A model generated the notes under the pieces. The model worked only from the letters and a program-made list of their open reading frames with translations, did no database searches and had not been told where the DNA came from. This document shows positions 1 through 5,493 of a stretch of DNA of 6,093 nucleotides, piece by piece (the stretch's first letter is position 1; each line of letters begins with the position of its first letter). The stretch is taken from assembly GCA_017882245.1 (NCBI GenBank), contig JADGPV010000010.1, positions 1 to 6,093 on the forward strand, read 5' to 3'. A program made the translations under genes and the position numbers. This stretch comes from Bacteroidales bacterium. GTDB lineage: Bacteria; Bacteroidota; Bacteroidia; Bacteroidales; VadinHA17.

Positions 1-126
1 ACCATCCAATGCCATTGTGGAAGTGATACCGACCATAACTTTGCCTTTTGCCAGCTGGGTTGGCTGTGCTATCGCACTGCCAGCAATAAGACATAATACA
101 GCAATTAATAGAGTAATTTTTTTCAT
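1..126 (-). CDS. Exported protein with signal peptide, N-terminal fragment (possible outer-membrane protein)
   Basis: An open frame starts with ATG at 126-124 on the minus strand and stays open to the left edge, giving 42 residues; the C-terminus lies outside the window. The N-terminus is a typical type I signal peptide: two lysines (residues 2-3), a hydrophobic core (about 4-16) and an Ala-Ile-Ala cleavage site, with mature protein starting at Gln21. The only nearby cysteine (C12) has no lipobox, so it is not a lipoprotein. The visible mature part (QPTQLAKGKVMVGITSTMAL) resembles the start of small Bacteroidota outer-membrane beta-barrel proteins, where a Lys-Gly stretch leads into a first strand of alternating hydrophobic residues. 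That assignment is inference from a short fragment; export is well supported. There is no Shine-Dalgarno, as is usual in this phylum. It has its own strong promoter at 245-276 and a leader of roughly 110 nt, so it need not depend on folC upstream. Confidence 0.8.
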   Translation of the reverse strand, partial: MKKITLLIAVLCLIAGSAIAQPTQLAKGKVMVGITSTMALDG

Positions 127-139
127 AGGTAAATTAGTT

Positions 140-158
140 TTAAGATGCCTACTCTTAA
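140..158 (-). other. Small A/T-rich stem-loop in the leader of the exported protein
   Basis: TTAAGA (140-145) and TCTTAA (153-158) form a 6-bp inverted repeat with a 7-base loop, ending 13 bases before the start codon at 126. In RNA this would be a weak hairpin near the ribosome landing region. It is short and A/T-rich, so it may be chance. It is recorded because the leader is long and otherwise featureless. Confidence 0.25.
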
Positions 159-244
159 GTTTTTCAGCTTACACTCCCTGCTTTTTTGAGGATTTTCGGG
201 TTTTTCCATAGGTCTAATAAAAATGATTTGATATATGCTCAAAA

Positions 245-276
245 CAAATTTACATTTCACCTTAATACAAGTCAAA
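245..276 (-). promoter_or_regulatory. Bacteroidota primary-sigma promoter for the exported protein
   Basis: Read on the minus strand, TTTG at 276-273 is followed by 20 bases and then TAAATTTG at 252-245. This fits the Bacteroidota housekeeping promoter (TTTG at -33, about 19-21 bases, TAnnTTTG at -7) with every fixed position matched. A run of nine A's (285-277, minus strand) lies directly upstream of the -33 box and could act like an UP element. Transcription would start near 238-241, leaving a leader of about 112-115 nt before the ATG at 126. This is the best-formed promoter in the window, which suggests strong expression. Confidence 0.8.
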
Positions 277-321
277 TTTTTTTTTACAATGGCAGCGGGC
301 TGTGAAGTGTCTTGTGGTCTT

Positions 322-361
322 GCAGTCATGCAATCATGCAATCATGCAATCATGCAATCAT
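322..361. repeat. Tandem array of five 8-bp units (GCAATCAT)
   Basis: Five head-to-tail copies start at 322, 330, 338, 346 and 354. Copies two to five are identical; the first has G for A at its fourth base. The array lies between folC and the promoter of the exported protein and codes for nothing convincing; the plus-strand reading frame across it only gives a repetitive Gln-Ser-Cys-Asn-His peptide. It looks like a slippage-prone microsatellite in non-coding DNA. It lies about 45 bases upstream of the -33 box at 276, so copy-number change would not alter promoter spacing. Confidence 0.9.
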
Positions 362-414
362 AACTTCATAAATATCAAATCATTATTCCTTGGTCGTTCT
401 TCCCATCGCTCCAA

Positions 415-456
415 GCCCCATGCCCCTTGCCCCTTGCCCCATGTTCCATGCCCTCA
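415..456. repeat. Tandem array of six 7-bp units (GCCCCAT family)
   Basis: Units start at 415, 422, 429, 436, 443 and 450 and read GCCCCAT, GCCCCTT, GCCCCTT, GCCCCAT, GTTCCAT and GCCCTCA. The first four keep the CCCC core and the last two are decayed. It lies 47 bases beyond the folC stop codon. It is a different period and base composition from the 8-bp array 53 bases away, yet both contain CATGC at unit junctions. Its G-rich complement forms the quadruplex motif annotated separately. Confidence 0.85.
416..440 (-). other. Four-tract G-quadruplex motif in the folC 3' region
   Basis: On the minus strand, four GGGG runs (440-437, 433-430, 426-423, 419-416) are separated by three 3-base loops (CAA, CAA, CAT). 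This exceeds the usual minimum for an intramolecular G-quadruplex: four G's per tract and uniformly short loops predict a very stable fold. The G-rich strand is the same sense as folC, so RNA reading past the folC stop (503) would carry it about 63 nt downstream. It could slow or stop RNA polymerase, or protect the 3' end of the folC message. The sequence motif is certain; in vivo folding and function are inference. Confidence 0.7.
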
Positions 457-475
457 CGCTTTGCGGGATTTACTC

Positions 476-491
476 TCCGCTAATCGGCGGA
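476..491 (-). terminator. Weak stem-loop after folC, possible terminator
   Basis: TCCGC (476-480) and GCGGA (487-491) form a 5-bp G/C-rich stem with a 6-base loop, beginning 12 bases after the folC stop codon. No U-run follows on the minus strand, so it is not a standard intrinsic terminator. A second small stem (CGC-AAA-GCG, around 457-465) and the G-quadruplex motif follow it. Together they could end or stabilise the folC transcript, but this is speculative. Confidence 0.25.
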
Positions 492-502
492 TCGTTAACA
501 TG

Positions 503-1792
503 CTAAACAACTTCTGCCACGACAAACGTTGATCCTCCGATGAAAATCATATCATCAGCGCCTGCACCATCCTTTGCAGCCTTCAGAGCATCAGGCACTG
601 CCGGATAGCTGTTTCCGAATAATCCGTACTTTTCAGCCTCAGCCTTCAGTATTTTCTCATCCAGCGCCCTGGGGACGGAAGCTCTTGTGAAATAATATAC
701 AGCATCATGCGGCATAATAGGCAGAACCAGCGACAGATCCTTGTCGTTCACAAACCCTATTACCATATGAAGCTGCTTTTTAGGTGTTGATCCGATCTGT
801 CTGACAACATACTCCAGTCCTTCACGGTTATGTCCGGTGTCACATACAATGAGCGGCGAGTGTGACAGAACCTGCCAGCGTCCCATCAGACCGGTATTGG
901 TGATCACTTTTGCCACACCGTTTATAAAATGATCGCGCGTCAGGCCAAAAGGAACGGAAAGAATATTGACAGCTGCGGCCACGGTCTGGATATTCTTCTT
1001 CTGTGCAAAGCCGCCAAGCGGAGTTGTGCCGGACATGGTTTTGTGCGTAAAGAGGTCCTGAAGCGTGTATGACCTAACGCCGGTTTCATTGTTCATTTCA
1101 CCCAGATTGCAGATGAACTCCCTGTCAGCAAACGAAACAGGAGCATTCAGCAAAGCAGCCCTTGATTTAAAAACCTCCGAGGTTTCAGGTTGTGTCTCAC
1201 CTATGACCACCGGCACACCATCCTTGATAATACCTGCCTTTTCTCCAGCGACTGCGGCAAGTGTACCGCCGAGAAACTCCATATGATCATGCCCGATGTT
1301 TGTTATTACAGATAGCTCAGGAGTGATGATGTTGGTTGAGTCAAGCCTGCCTCCCATGCCCACCTCTATTACAGCGATCTGCACTTCCATCCTGGCAAAA
1401 TAGTCGAATGCCAGTGCGACAGTTAACTCAAAAAAAGAAGGAGCAATTTTCTTAATGGCCTGGTCATGTTTTTTCACAAAAGAAACGACCTCCTCCTCAC
1501 TGATCATCATCCCATTTAATCTTATCCTTTCCCTGAAATCCCTCAGGTGTGGCGATGTATAAAGTCCGGTACGGTATCCGGCTTCCTGTAATATTGATGC
1601 AAGCATATGAGAGACAGATCCTTTGCCGTTCGTGCCCGCCACATGAAGAGTGCGGAACCTGCAATGCGGATGATCAAGGTAGGTGTCAAGCTCCAGCGTA
1701 TTATTCAGGTCTCCCTTGTATGCTGCTTTGCCTATTCTGTGATAGGCGGGAAGCATGCTGTACAGATAATCCGTGGTTTCTTTGTATGTCAT
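503..1792 (-). CDS. folC: Bifunctional dihydrofolate synthase / folylpolyglutamate synthase
   Basis: FolC ligates L-glutamate to dihydropteroate to make dihydrofolate, and adds further gamma-linked glutamates to reduced folates; it is a cytoplasmic ATP-dependent Mur-ligase-type enzyme. At 429 residues it has the usual length. Visible motifs in order are the P-loop AGTNGKGS (residues 52-59, Lys57), TSPHL (79-83), FELTVALAF (121-129), GMGGRLDSTN (145-154), TNIGHDHMEFLG (164-175), EKAGIIK (184-190, containing the lysine carbamylated in the family), the QKKN substrate/linker motif (264-267), and GRWQV (304-308) with DTGHNREG (318-325) in the C-terminal ligase domain. ATG at 1792 is chosen because the protein begins at the normal FolC N-terminus and a -7 box lies just upstream. 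It ends in TAG at 505-503. It is divergent from phoH, and its promoter region overlaps that of phoH. Nothing is truncated and no key residue appears missing. Confidence 0.96.
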   Translation of the reverse strand: MTYKETTDYLYSMLPAYHRIGKAAYKGDLNNTLELDTYLDHPHCRFRTLHVAGTNGKGSVSHMLASILQEAGYRTGLYTSPHLRDFRERIRLNGMMISEEEVVSFVKKHDQAIKKIAPSFFELTVALAFDYFARMEVQIAVIEVGMGGRLDSTNIITPELSVITNIGHDHMEFLGGTLAAVAGEKAGIIKDGVPVVIGETQPETSEVFKSRAALLNAPVSFADREFICNLGEMNNETGVRSYTLQDLFTHKTMSGTTPLGGFAQKKNIQTVAAAVNILSVPFGLTRDHFINGVAKVITNTGLMGRWQVLSHSPLIVCDTGHNREGLEYVVRQIGSTPKKQLHMVIGFVNDKDLSLVLPIMPHDAVYYFTRASVPRALDEKILKAEAEKYGLFGNSYPAVPDALKAAKDGAGADDMIFIGGSTFVVAEVV

Positions 1793-1818
1793 GTTAATAA
1801 CCTTGTGCCCGTTGTTCG

Positions 1819-1826
1819 CAAATTTA
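1819..1826 (-). promoter_or_regulatory. Probable -7 box of the folC promoter
   Basis: TAAATTTG on the minus strand matches TAnnTTTG and is identical to the -7 box used by the exported-protein gene. Transcription would start near 1813-1815, about 20 nt before the folC ATG at 1792. No TTTG is present 19-21 bases upstream, so the -33 box is poor and the promoter is probably weak or activator-dependent. Confidence 0.5.
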
Positions 1827-1859
1827 CAAAAACTGCCCTATGACAGGAGTATGAGGGGC

Positions 1860-1867
1860 TATCTTTG
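1860..1867 (+). promoter_or_regulatory. Probable -7 box of the phoH promoter
   Basis: TATCTTTG is a classic Bacteroidota -7 box. The expected start is near 1871-1874, giving a leader of about 47-50 nt before the phoH ATG at 1921. No TTTG is seen at the right upstream distance; the closest is TATG at 1839-1842 with a 17-base spacing, so the -33 match is weak. The box points away from the folC -7 box (1819-1826) and the two core promoters overlap. Confidence 0.5.
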
Positions 1868-1873
1868 TGCTGA

Positions 1874-1902
1874 TGGTAACAATTGCGCCGGAATTGTTAC
1901 CA
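1874..1902. promoter_or_regulatory. Perfect 11-bp inverted repeat at the 5' end of the phoH message
   Basis: TGGTAACAATT (1874-1884) and AATTGTTACCA (1892-1902) are exact reverse complements with the 7-base spacer GCGCCGG. The repeat begins 6 bases after the phoH -7 box and ends 18 bases before the ATG. As RNA it would be a stem-loop at or within a few bases of the 5' end of the transcript, a position known to stabilise messages in other bacteria. As DNA it could be a dimer operator overlapping the transcription start of phoH and lying about 60 bases upstream of the folC start. No U-run follows on either strand, so it is not a terminator. The symmetry is certain; the role is not. Confidence 0.65.
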
Positions 1903-1920
1903 GTTTAATACTATCCTGTT

Positions 1921-3258
1921 ATGGCGAAAAAGCAAAAGCAAAAGAAGATTTTCATTCTTGACACAAACGTGTTACTGCATGATTACACATGCATCTATAA
2001 CTTCGAGGAAAACGATGTCATCATCCCTATTGTCGTGCTTGAGGAGCTTGATAAGTTCAAGCACGGAAATGACATGATCAATTTTCATGCGCGTGAGTTC
2101 ACACGGGAGCTTGACAAGATTTCGGGTGACATGCTGCTCACTGGCAATATCCCGCTGGGTGAAAGCCTGGGCACCCTCCATATTGAGACAGGCAAGCAGT
2201 TCTCTGAGCGTGTATCGGAGTCTTTTCCTGAGAAGACCCCGGATCACCGTATTCTTGCCATTGCTGATTTTGTCACCCAGGAGAACAAGGATAAGATGGT
2301 GGTGCTTATCACCAAGGATATTAACCTGAGGATGAAAGCCAAGTCACTGGGTATCGTGGCAGAAGATTATCAAAACGACAAGGTGGCCAACCTTGACGAT
2401 CTGTACAAAGGAATAAAGACGATTGAGAATATCGATCATGCACTGATAAACAAGCTTTATGAGCAGCCTGATGGTGTTCCTGCCACGGAGTTGAAGGTCA
2501 GGGATCAGGAGCCCGGTCATCATTTTTTCATTCTGCGAAACGGTAATTCCAGCGCTCTTGCGCACTATAACCCAGTGTCGAAGATGCTGGTCAGGGTGCT
2601 GAAGCAGACGACCTATGGTATTGAACCGCGTAATGCCGAACAGACCTTTGCCCTCGATGCCCTGTGTAATCCTGACGTTCAGCTCGTCGCACTCACAGGA
2701 AAGGCCGGGACCGGCAAGACATTGCTGGCATTGGCAGCTGCTCTTCATCAGCATAAACGTTACAAGCAGATATTCCTCGCCAGGCCCATCGTACCCCTGG
2801 CAAACCGTGATATGGGATTTCTGCCCGGCGATGTGAAAGAGAAGATGGACCCATACGTGCAGCCTCTCTTTGATAACCTCACCGTCATAAAACACCGTTT
2901 CAGTGCACAGAGTCCAGAATTCATACGTATCAATGACATGATCAAGGATGAGAAGCTGGTCATCACACCTCTTGCTTATATTAGGGGAAGGAGCCTCTCA
3001 AATATCTTCTTCATTGTTGACGAGGCACAGAACCTTACGCCACACGAGGTCAAGACAATTATTACAAGGGCTGGTGAAGGAACAAAGATGGTCTTCACAG
3101 GTGACATAGAACAGATAGACTCTCCATACCTTGATTCAGGCTCCAACGGGCTGAGCTACCTTTCGGACAGAATGAAAGGACTGGATCTCTTTGCTCATGT
3201 CCATCTGGTGAAGGGTGAGAGAAGCTTCCTGGCAGAACTGGCGAGCAGACTGCTTTAG
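1921..3258 (+). CDS. phoH: PIN domain plus PhoH-family ATPase (PhoH2/YlaK type)
   Basis: This 445-residue protein joins an N-terminal PIN nuclease-like domain to a C-terminal PhoH P-loop ATPase. The PIN part (about 10-150) has FILDTNVLL with Asp14, the acidic pair Glu41/Glu42 in VVLEELDKFK, Asp108 in TPDHRIL, and Asp133 in TKDINLRMKA, so the expected metal-binding acids are all present. The PhoH part (about 235-445) has Walker A GKAGTGKT (260-267), LARPIVPL (286-293), Walker B FFIVDEAQN (363-371), and the TGDIEQID motif (393-400) followed by GERSFLAELA (432-441). Proteins of this architecture (mycobacterial PhoH2, Bacillus YlaK) are linked to ATP-dependent RNA unwinding and cleavage; that activity here is inference from family. 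The protein is cytoplasmic, with a lysine-rich start. ATG 1921 is firm because an in-frame stop lies just upstream (1906-1908). The stop is TAG, 46 nt before mtaB. Confidence 0.93.
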   Translation: MAKKQKQKKIFILDTNVLLHDYTCIYNFEENDVIIPIVVLEELDKFKHGNDMINFHAREFTRELDKISGDMLLTGNIPLGESLGTLHIETGKQFSERVSESFPEKTPDHRILAIADFVTQENKDKMVVLITKDINLRMKAKSLGIVAEDYQNDKVANLDDLYKGIKTIENIDHALINKLYEQPDGVPATELKVRDQEPGHHFFILRNGNSSALAHYNPVSKMLVRVLKQTTYGIEPRNAEQTFALDALCNPDVQLVALTGKAGTGKTLLALAAALHQHKRYKQIFLARPIVPLANRDMGFLPGDVKEKMDPYVQPLFDNLTVIKHRFSAQSPEFIRINDMIKDEKLVITPLAYIRGRSLSNIFFIVDEAQNLTPHEVKTIITRAGEGTKMVFTGDIEQIDSPYLDSGSNGLSYLSDRMKGLDLFAHVHLVKGERSFLAELASRLL

Positions 3259-3259
3259 A

Positions 3260-3287
3260 CCGGCTTTTTTACTAATTTAGCAGCCGG
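3260..3287 (+). other. Inverted repeat in the phoH-mtaB gap
   Basis: CCGGCT (3260-3265) and AGCCGG (3282-3287) are perfect 6-bp complements around a 16-base, U-rich loop. The stem starts one base after the phoH stop codon and ends 17 bases before the mtaB TTG. The T-run lies inside the loop rather than after the stem, so it does not fit an intrinsic terminator. It may be an intercistronic stem that modulates mtaB translation or RNA processing, or simply chance. Confidence 0.35.
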
Positions 3288-3304
3288 AACAGAACCATTT
3301 AAAT

Positions 3305-4612
3305 TTGAAGAAGAAGGTAGCGTTTCAGACACTGGGATGCAAACTAAATTTTGCCGAAACCTCCACTGTTGCACGGTCATTTTCTGATGAACGGTATGAG
3401 AGAGTCTCACCCGACAGTGATGCTGACATCTACGTAATAAATACCTGCAGCGTCACTGATACGGCTGACCGGAAATGCCGTCAGGCAGTCCGGAAGATCA
3501 TACACAGAAATCCTGATGCGTTCGTTGCAGTTGTGGGCTGCTATGCACAGCTGAGGCCGGAGGATGTGGCTGCAATTGAAGGCGTCGATCTCGTGCTCGG
3601 AACTTATGAGAAGTTTGATATTGCCTCCTACATCGACAACCTCAGCAGAAAATCCTCACCCGAAATTCATTCATGTGACGGAATTGATACTGAAGGATTT
3701 ATATCATCTTGGTCTGCAGGAGACCGTACCCGCTCCTTCCTTAAGATACAGGATGGATGTGATTATCATTGTTCCTACTGTACCGTGCCATTGGCAAGGG
3801 GAAAGAGTCGCAACCCGCTGATCAGCGAAATAACTGCAGAAGCCAGAGGGATTATTGCATCCGGAGTGAAAGAGATCGTTCTTACCGGGGTAAATGTGGG
3901 TGACTTTGGAAAAAGCACAGGCGAAACGCTCGATGACCTGCTCAGGTCACTTATTGAAGTTGATGGCCTGAAGAGGCTGAGGCTCTCTTCCATTGAGCCC
4001 AACCTTCTGACAGACAATATAATAAATCTGATCGCAGTTAACCGGATACTGATGCCTCACATTCATATGCCACTGCAGAGCGGCAATGACAAGATACTAG
4101 GGCTTATGCGACGGCGTTACCAAAGAGAAGTTTTTTTTGACCGTGTAATGAAGATCAGAGAAATCATTACTCATGCTTCAATCGGAGCAGACGTGATTGT
4201 TGGGTTCCCGGGTGAGACGGAAGAGGACTTTAATGAGACTTACAATTTCCTTGAAAGCCTTCCTCTCTCCTACCTGCATGTGTTTGCTTTCTCTCCACGT
4301 CCGGGAACTCCTGCGGAGATTATGCCGGGGACAGTGAAAAAAACGGAAAAAGAACATCGCAGCAGGCAACTCATAAGGCTTTCCGGAAGAAAACACACAC
4401 AATTTATGCAATCCCTGAACGGTAATATTTACGATGTGCTCTTTGAAAAGCGAAGCACTGACGGCATGCTGTCAGGGCTGACAGGAAACTATATAAGGAC
4501 ACTGGTGCCATACCGTAAAGATCTGCCGAATACCATCAGGCAGGTGAGACTGGCGACCATTCGTGATGACGCTTCCATGAACGGTGAACTTATTGAGAAC
4601 AGCGGCATATGA
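3305..4612 (+). CDS. mtaB: tRNA (N6-threonylcarbamoyladenosine(37)-C2)-methylthiotransferase MtaB, TTG start
   Basis: MtaB is a radical-SAM enzyme that converts t6A37 to ms2t6A37 in ANN-decoding tRNAs. All three domains are visible. The N-terminal methylthiotransferase domain begins KVAFQTLGCKLNFAET and supplies Cys12, Cys48 (INTCSV) and Cys79 (VGCYAQ) for the auxiliary 4Fe-4S cluster. The radical-SAM domain has CDYHCSYC (Cys152, Cys156, Cys159), LTGVNVGDFG (193-202), HMPLQSGND (254-262) and DVIVGFPGETEEDF (296-309). A TRAM-like RNA-binding segment occupies about 370-430. TLGCKLN rather than a MiaB- or RimO-type N-terminus favours MtaB. The start is TTG at 3305: no ATG or GTG occurs in frame between the upstream stop (3278-3280) and this point, and the first internal Met is residue 250, far past the essential cysteines. 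The gene ends in an ATGA overlap with the acyltransferase, so the two are probably translationally coupled. Confidence 0.95.
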   Translation: MKKKVAFQTLGCKLNFAETSTVARSFSDERYERVSPDSDADIYVINTCSVTDTADRKCRQAVRKIIHRNPDAFVAVVGCYAQLRPEDVAAIEGVDLVLGTYEKFDIASYIDNLSRKSSPEIHSCDGIDTEGFISSWSAGDRTRSFLKIQDGCDYHCSYCTVPLARGKSRNPLISEITAEARGIIASGVKEIVLTGVNVGDFGKSTGETLDDLLRSLIEVDGLKRLRLSSIEPNLLTDNIINLIAVNRILMPHIHMPLQSGNDKILGLMRRRYQREVFFDRVMKIREIITHASIGADVIVGFPGETEEDFNETYNFLESLPLSYLHVFAFSPRPGTPAEIMPGTVKKTEKEHRSRQLIRLSGRKHTQFMQSLNGNIYDVLFEKRSTDGMLSGLTGNYIRTLVPYRKDLPNTIRQVRLATIRDDASMNGELIENSGI

Positions 4613-5493
4613 AAGGAATTGCATTCTATATCTTTTACGGGATCAATTATCTCATTACGCTTCTCCCTTTGCCCGTGCTTTACCTTTCCTCAGATATCTT
4701 CTACCTGATTCTCTATTATATTGCCGGTTATCGCCGGAAGGTGGTGGCGACAAACCTCAGGAACTCATTTCCTGAAAAGAGCGAGGCTGAACGGAAAATT
4801 ATTGAACGTCGTTTTTACAGGCATATCTCCGATCTCTTCGTTGAGGCTCTGAAAGCTACCCACCTGAGTCCAAAACAGATATCAAAAAGGTTTAAAGTGA
4901 GAGACTGGACGCTCGCCGAACGGCTTTGCAGGGAAGGGAAAGATGCGATCTTCGTCTGCAGTCATTATAACAACTGGGAGTGGGCTTCATCATTGACCAT
5001 TACCTCCCCTTATACGGGATTTACTGTCTATAAACCGCTCAAGAACAAATATTTTGACCGGTTCTTCCTTAATCTGAGGACGAAGTACGGAGTCATTGCT
5101 TCACCAATGCAGCACATTCTCAGAGACCTTGTTACCCTCAGGAAAAAGAACATACGGACCGGAACCGCCTTCATAGCAGACCAGACACCCCCGCTGAATG
5201 AAAACGTTTACTGGACCACTTTCCTGAATCAGGATACGGACTTCTACAGAGGCGCCGAGAAAGTGGCAATAATGCTTGACATGCCCGTAATATACCTTAA
5301 TGTCATCAAAGTGAAGAGGGGTTATTATGAGGTTGAGATTAAACTGATAACTGAACATCCGCGCGAAGAAAAACCTGACTTTATCACAGCCAGAACTGTT
5401 GAAATTCTTGAGGAAATAATCAGGGATGAGCCTGAATACTGGCTCTGGTCTCACCGCCGGTGGAAACATAAAAAACCTGTTGTAAATGATTAA
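4609..5493 (+). CDS. Lysophospholipid / lipid A acyltransferase, LpxL-HtrB family
   Basis: This 294-residue protein belongs to the LpxL/HtrB late-acyltransferase family, which moves an acyl chain to a hydroxyl-acylated lipid A precursor (or related glycolipid) on the cytoplasmic face of the inner membrane. A hydrophobic N-terminal segment (about 4-40, with basic YRRK after it) would anchor it. The HX4E catalytic motif is HYNNWE (His119, Glu124), followed by VYKPLKNKYFDRF (140-152, the usual substrate-binding region), ADQTP (190-194) and the C-terminal WLWSHRRWK (278-286). Length is slightly below the roughly 300-residue norm of the proteobacterial enzymes and usual for Bacteroidota versions. 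ATG 4609 overlaps the mtaB stop by 4 nt. The next gene starts 8 nt before this stop. Acceptor specificity (lipid A or ornithine/amino-lipid) cannot be read from the sequence, so no symbol is given. Confidence 0.9.
   Translation: MKGIAFYIFYGINYLITLLPLPVLYLSSDIFYLILYYIAGYRRKVVATNLRNSFPEKSEAERKIIERRFYRHISDLFVEALKATHLSPKQISKRFKVRDWTLAERLCREGKDAIFVCSHYNNWEWASSLTITSPYTGFTVYKPLKNKYFDRFFLNLRTKYGVIASPMQHILRDLVTLRKKNIRTGTAFIADQTPPLNENVYWTTFLNQDTDFYRGAEKVAIMLDMPVIYLNVIKVKRGYYEVEIKLITEHPREEKPDFITARTVEILEEIIRDEPEYWLWSHRRWKHKKPVVND

Noticed and set aside
322..361. The 8-bp array as a CRISPR or plasmid-type iteron origin
   Set aside because: Units are head-to-tail without spacers, so it is not CRISPR. There is no replication initiator gene nearby, and the surrounding genes are chromosomal housekeeping genes.
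302..532. 76-residue plus-strand frame with repeated Gln-Ser-Cys-Asn-His
   Set aside because: It is a translation of the 8-bp and 7-bp tandem arrays plus the folC end, with no credible start context or family resemblance.
1549..1797. Cysteine-rich 82-residue plus-strand frame that looks a little like a metal-binding small protein
   Set aside because: It is the antisense of the FolC N-terminal region, including the P-loop; the cysteines arise from the complement of conserved codons.
2344..2895. 183-residue open frame on the minus strand inside phoH
   Set aside because: It is fully antisense to the well-conserved PIN-PhoH coding sequence, has no recognisable domain, and is best explained as a codon-bias shadow.
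3244..3254. Palindrome AGCAGACTGCT at the end of phoH
   Set aside because: It lies within coding sequence, the loop would be too tight, and it is short enough to be chance.
3273..3280. TAATTTAG as a -7 box for mtaB
   Set aside because: It mismatches TAnnTTTG at one fixed position and has no TTTG at the right distance upstream; mtaB may simply be read from the phoH promoter.
3260..3287. CCGGCT/AGCCGG stem as the phoH intrinsic terminator
   Set aside because: The T-run lies in the loop and no U-tract follows the stem, so it lacks the required layout; it is kept only as an inverted repeat.
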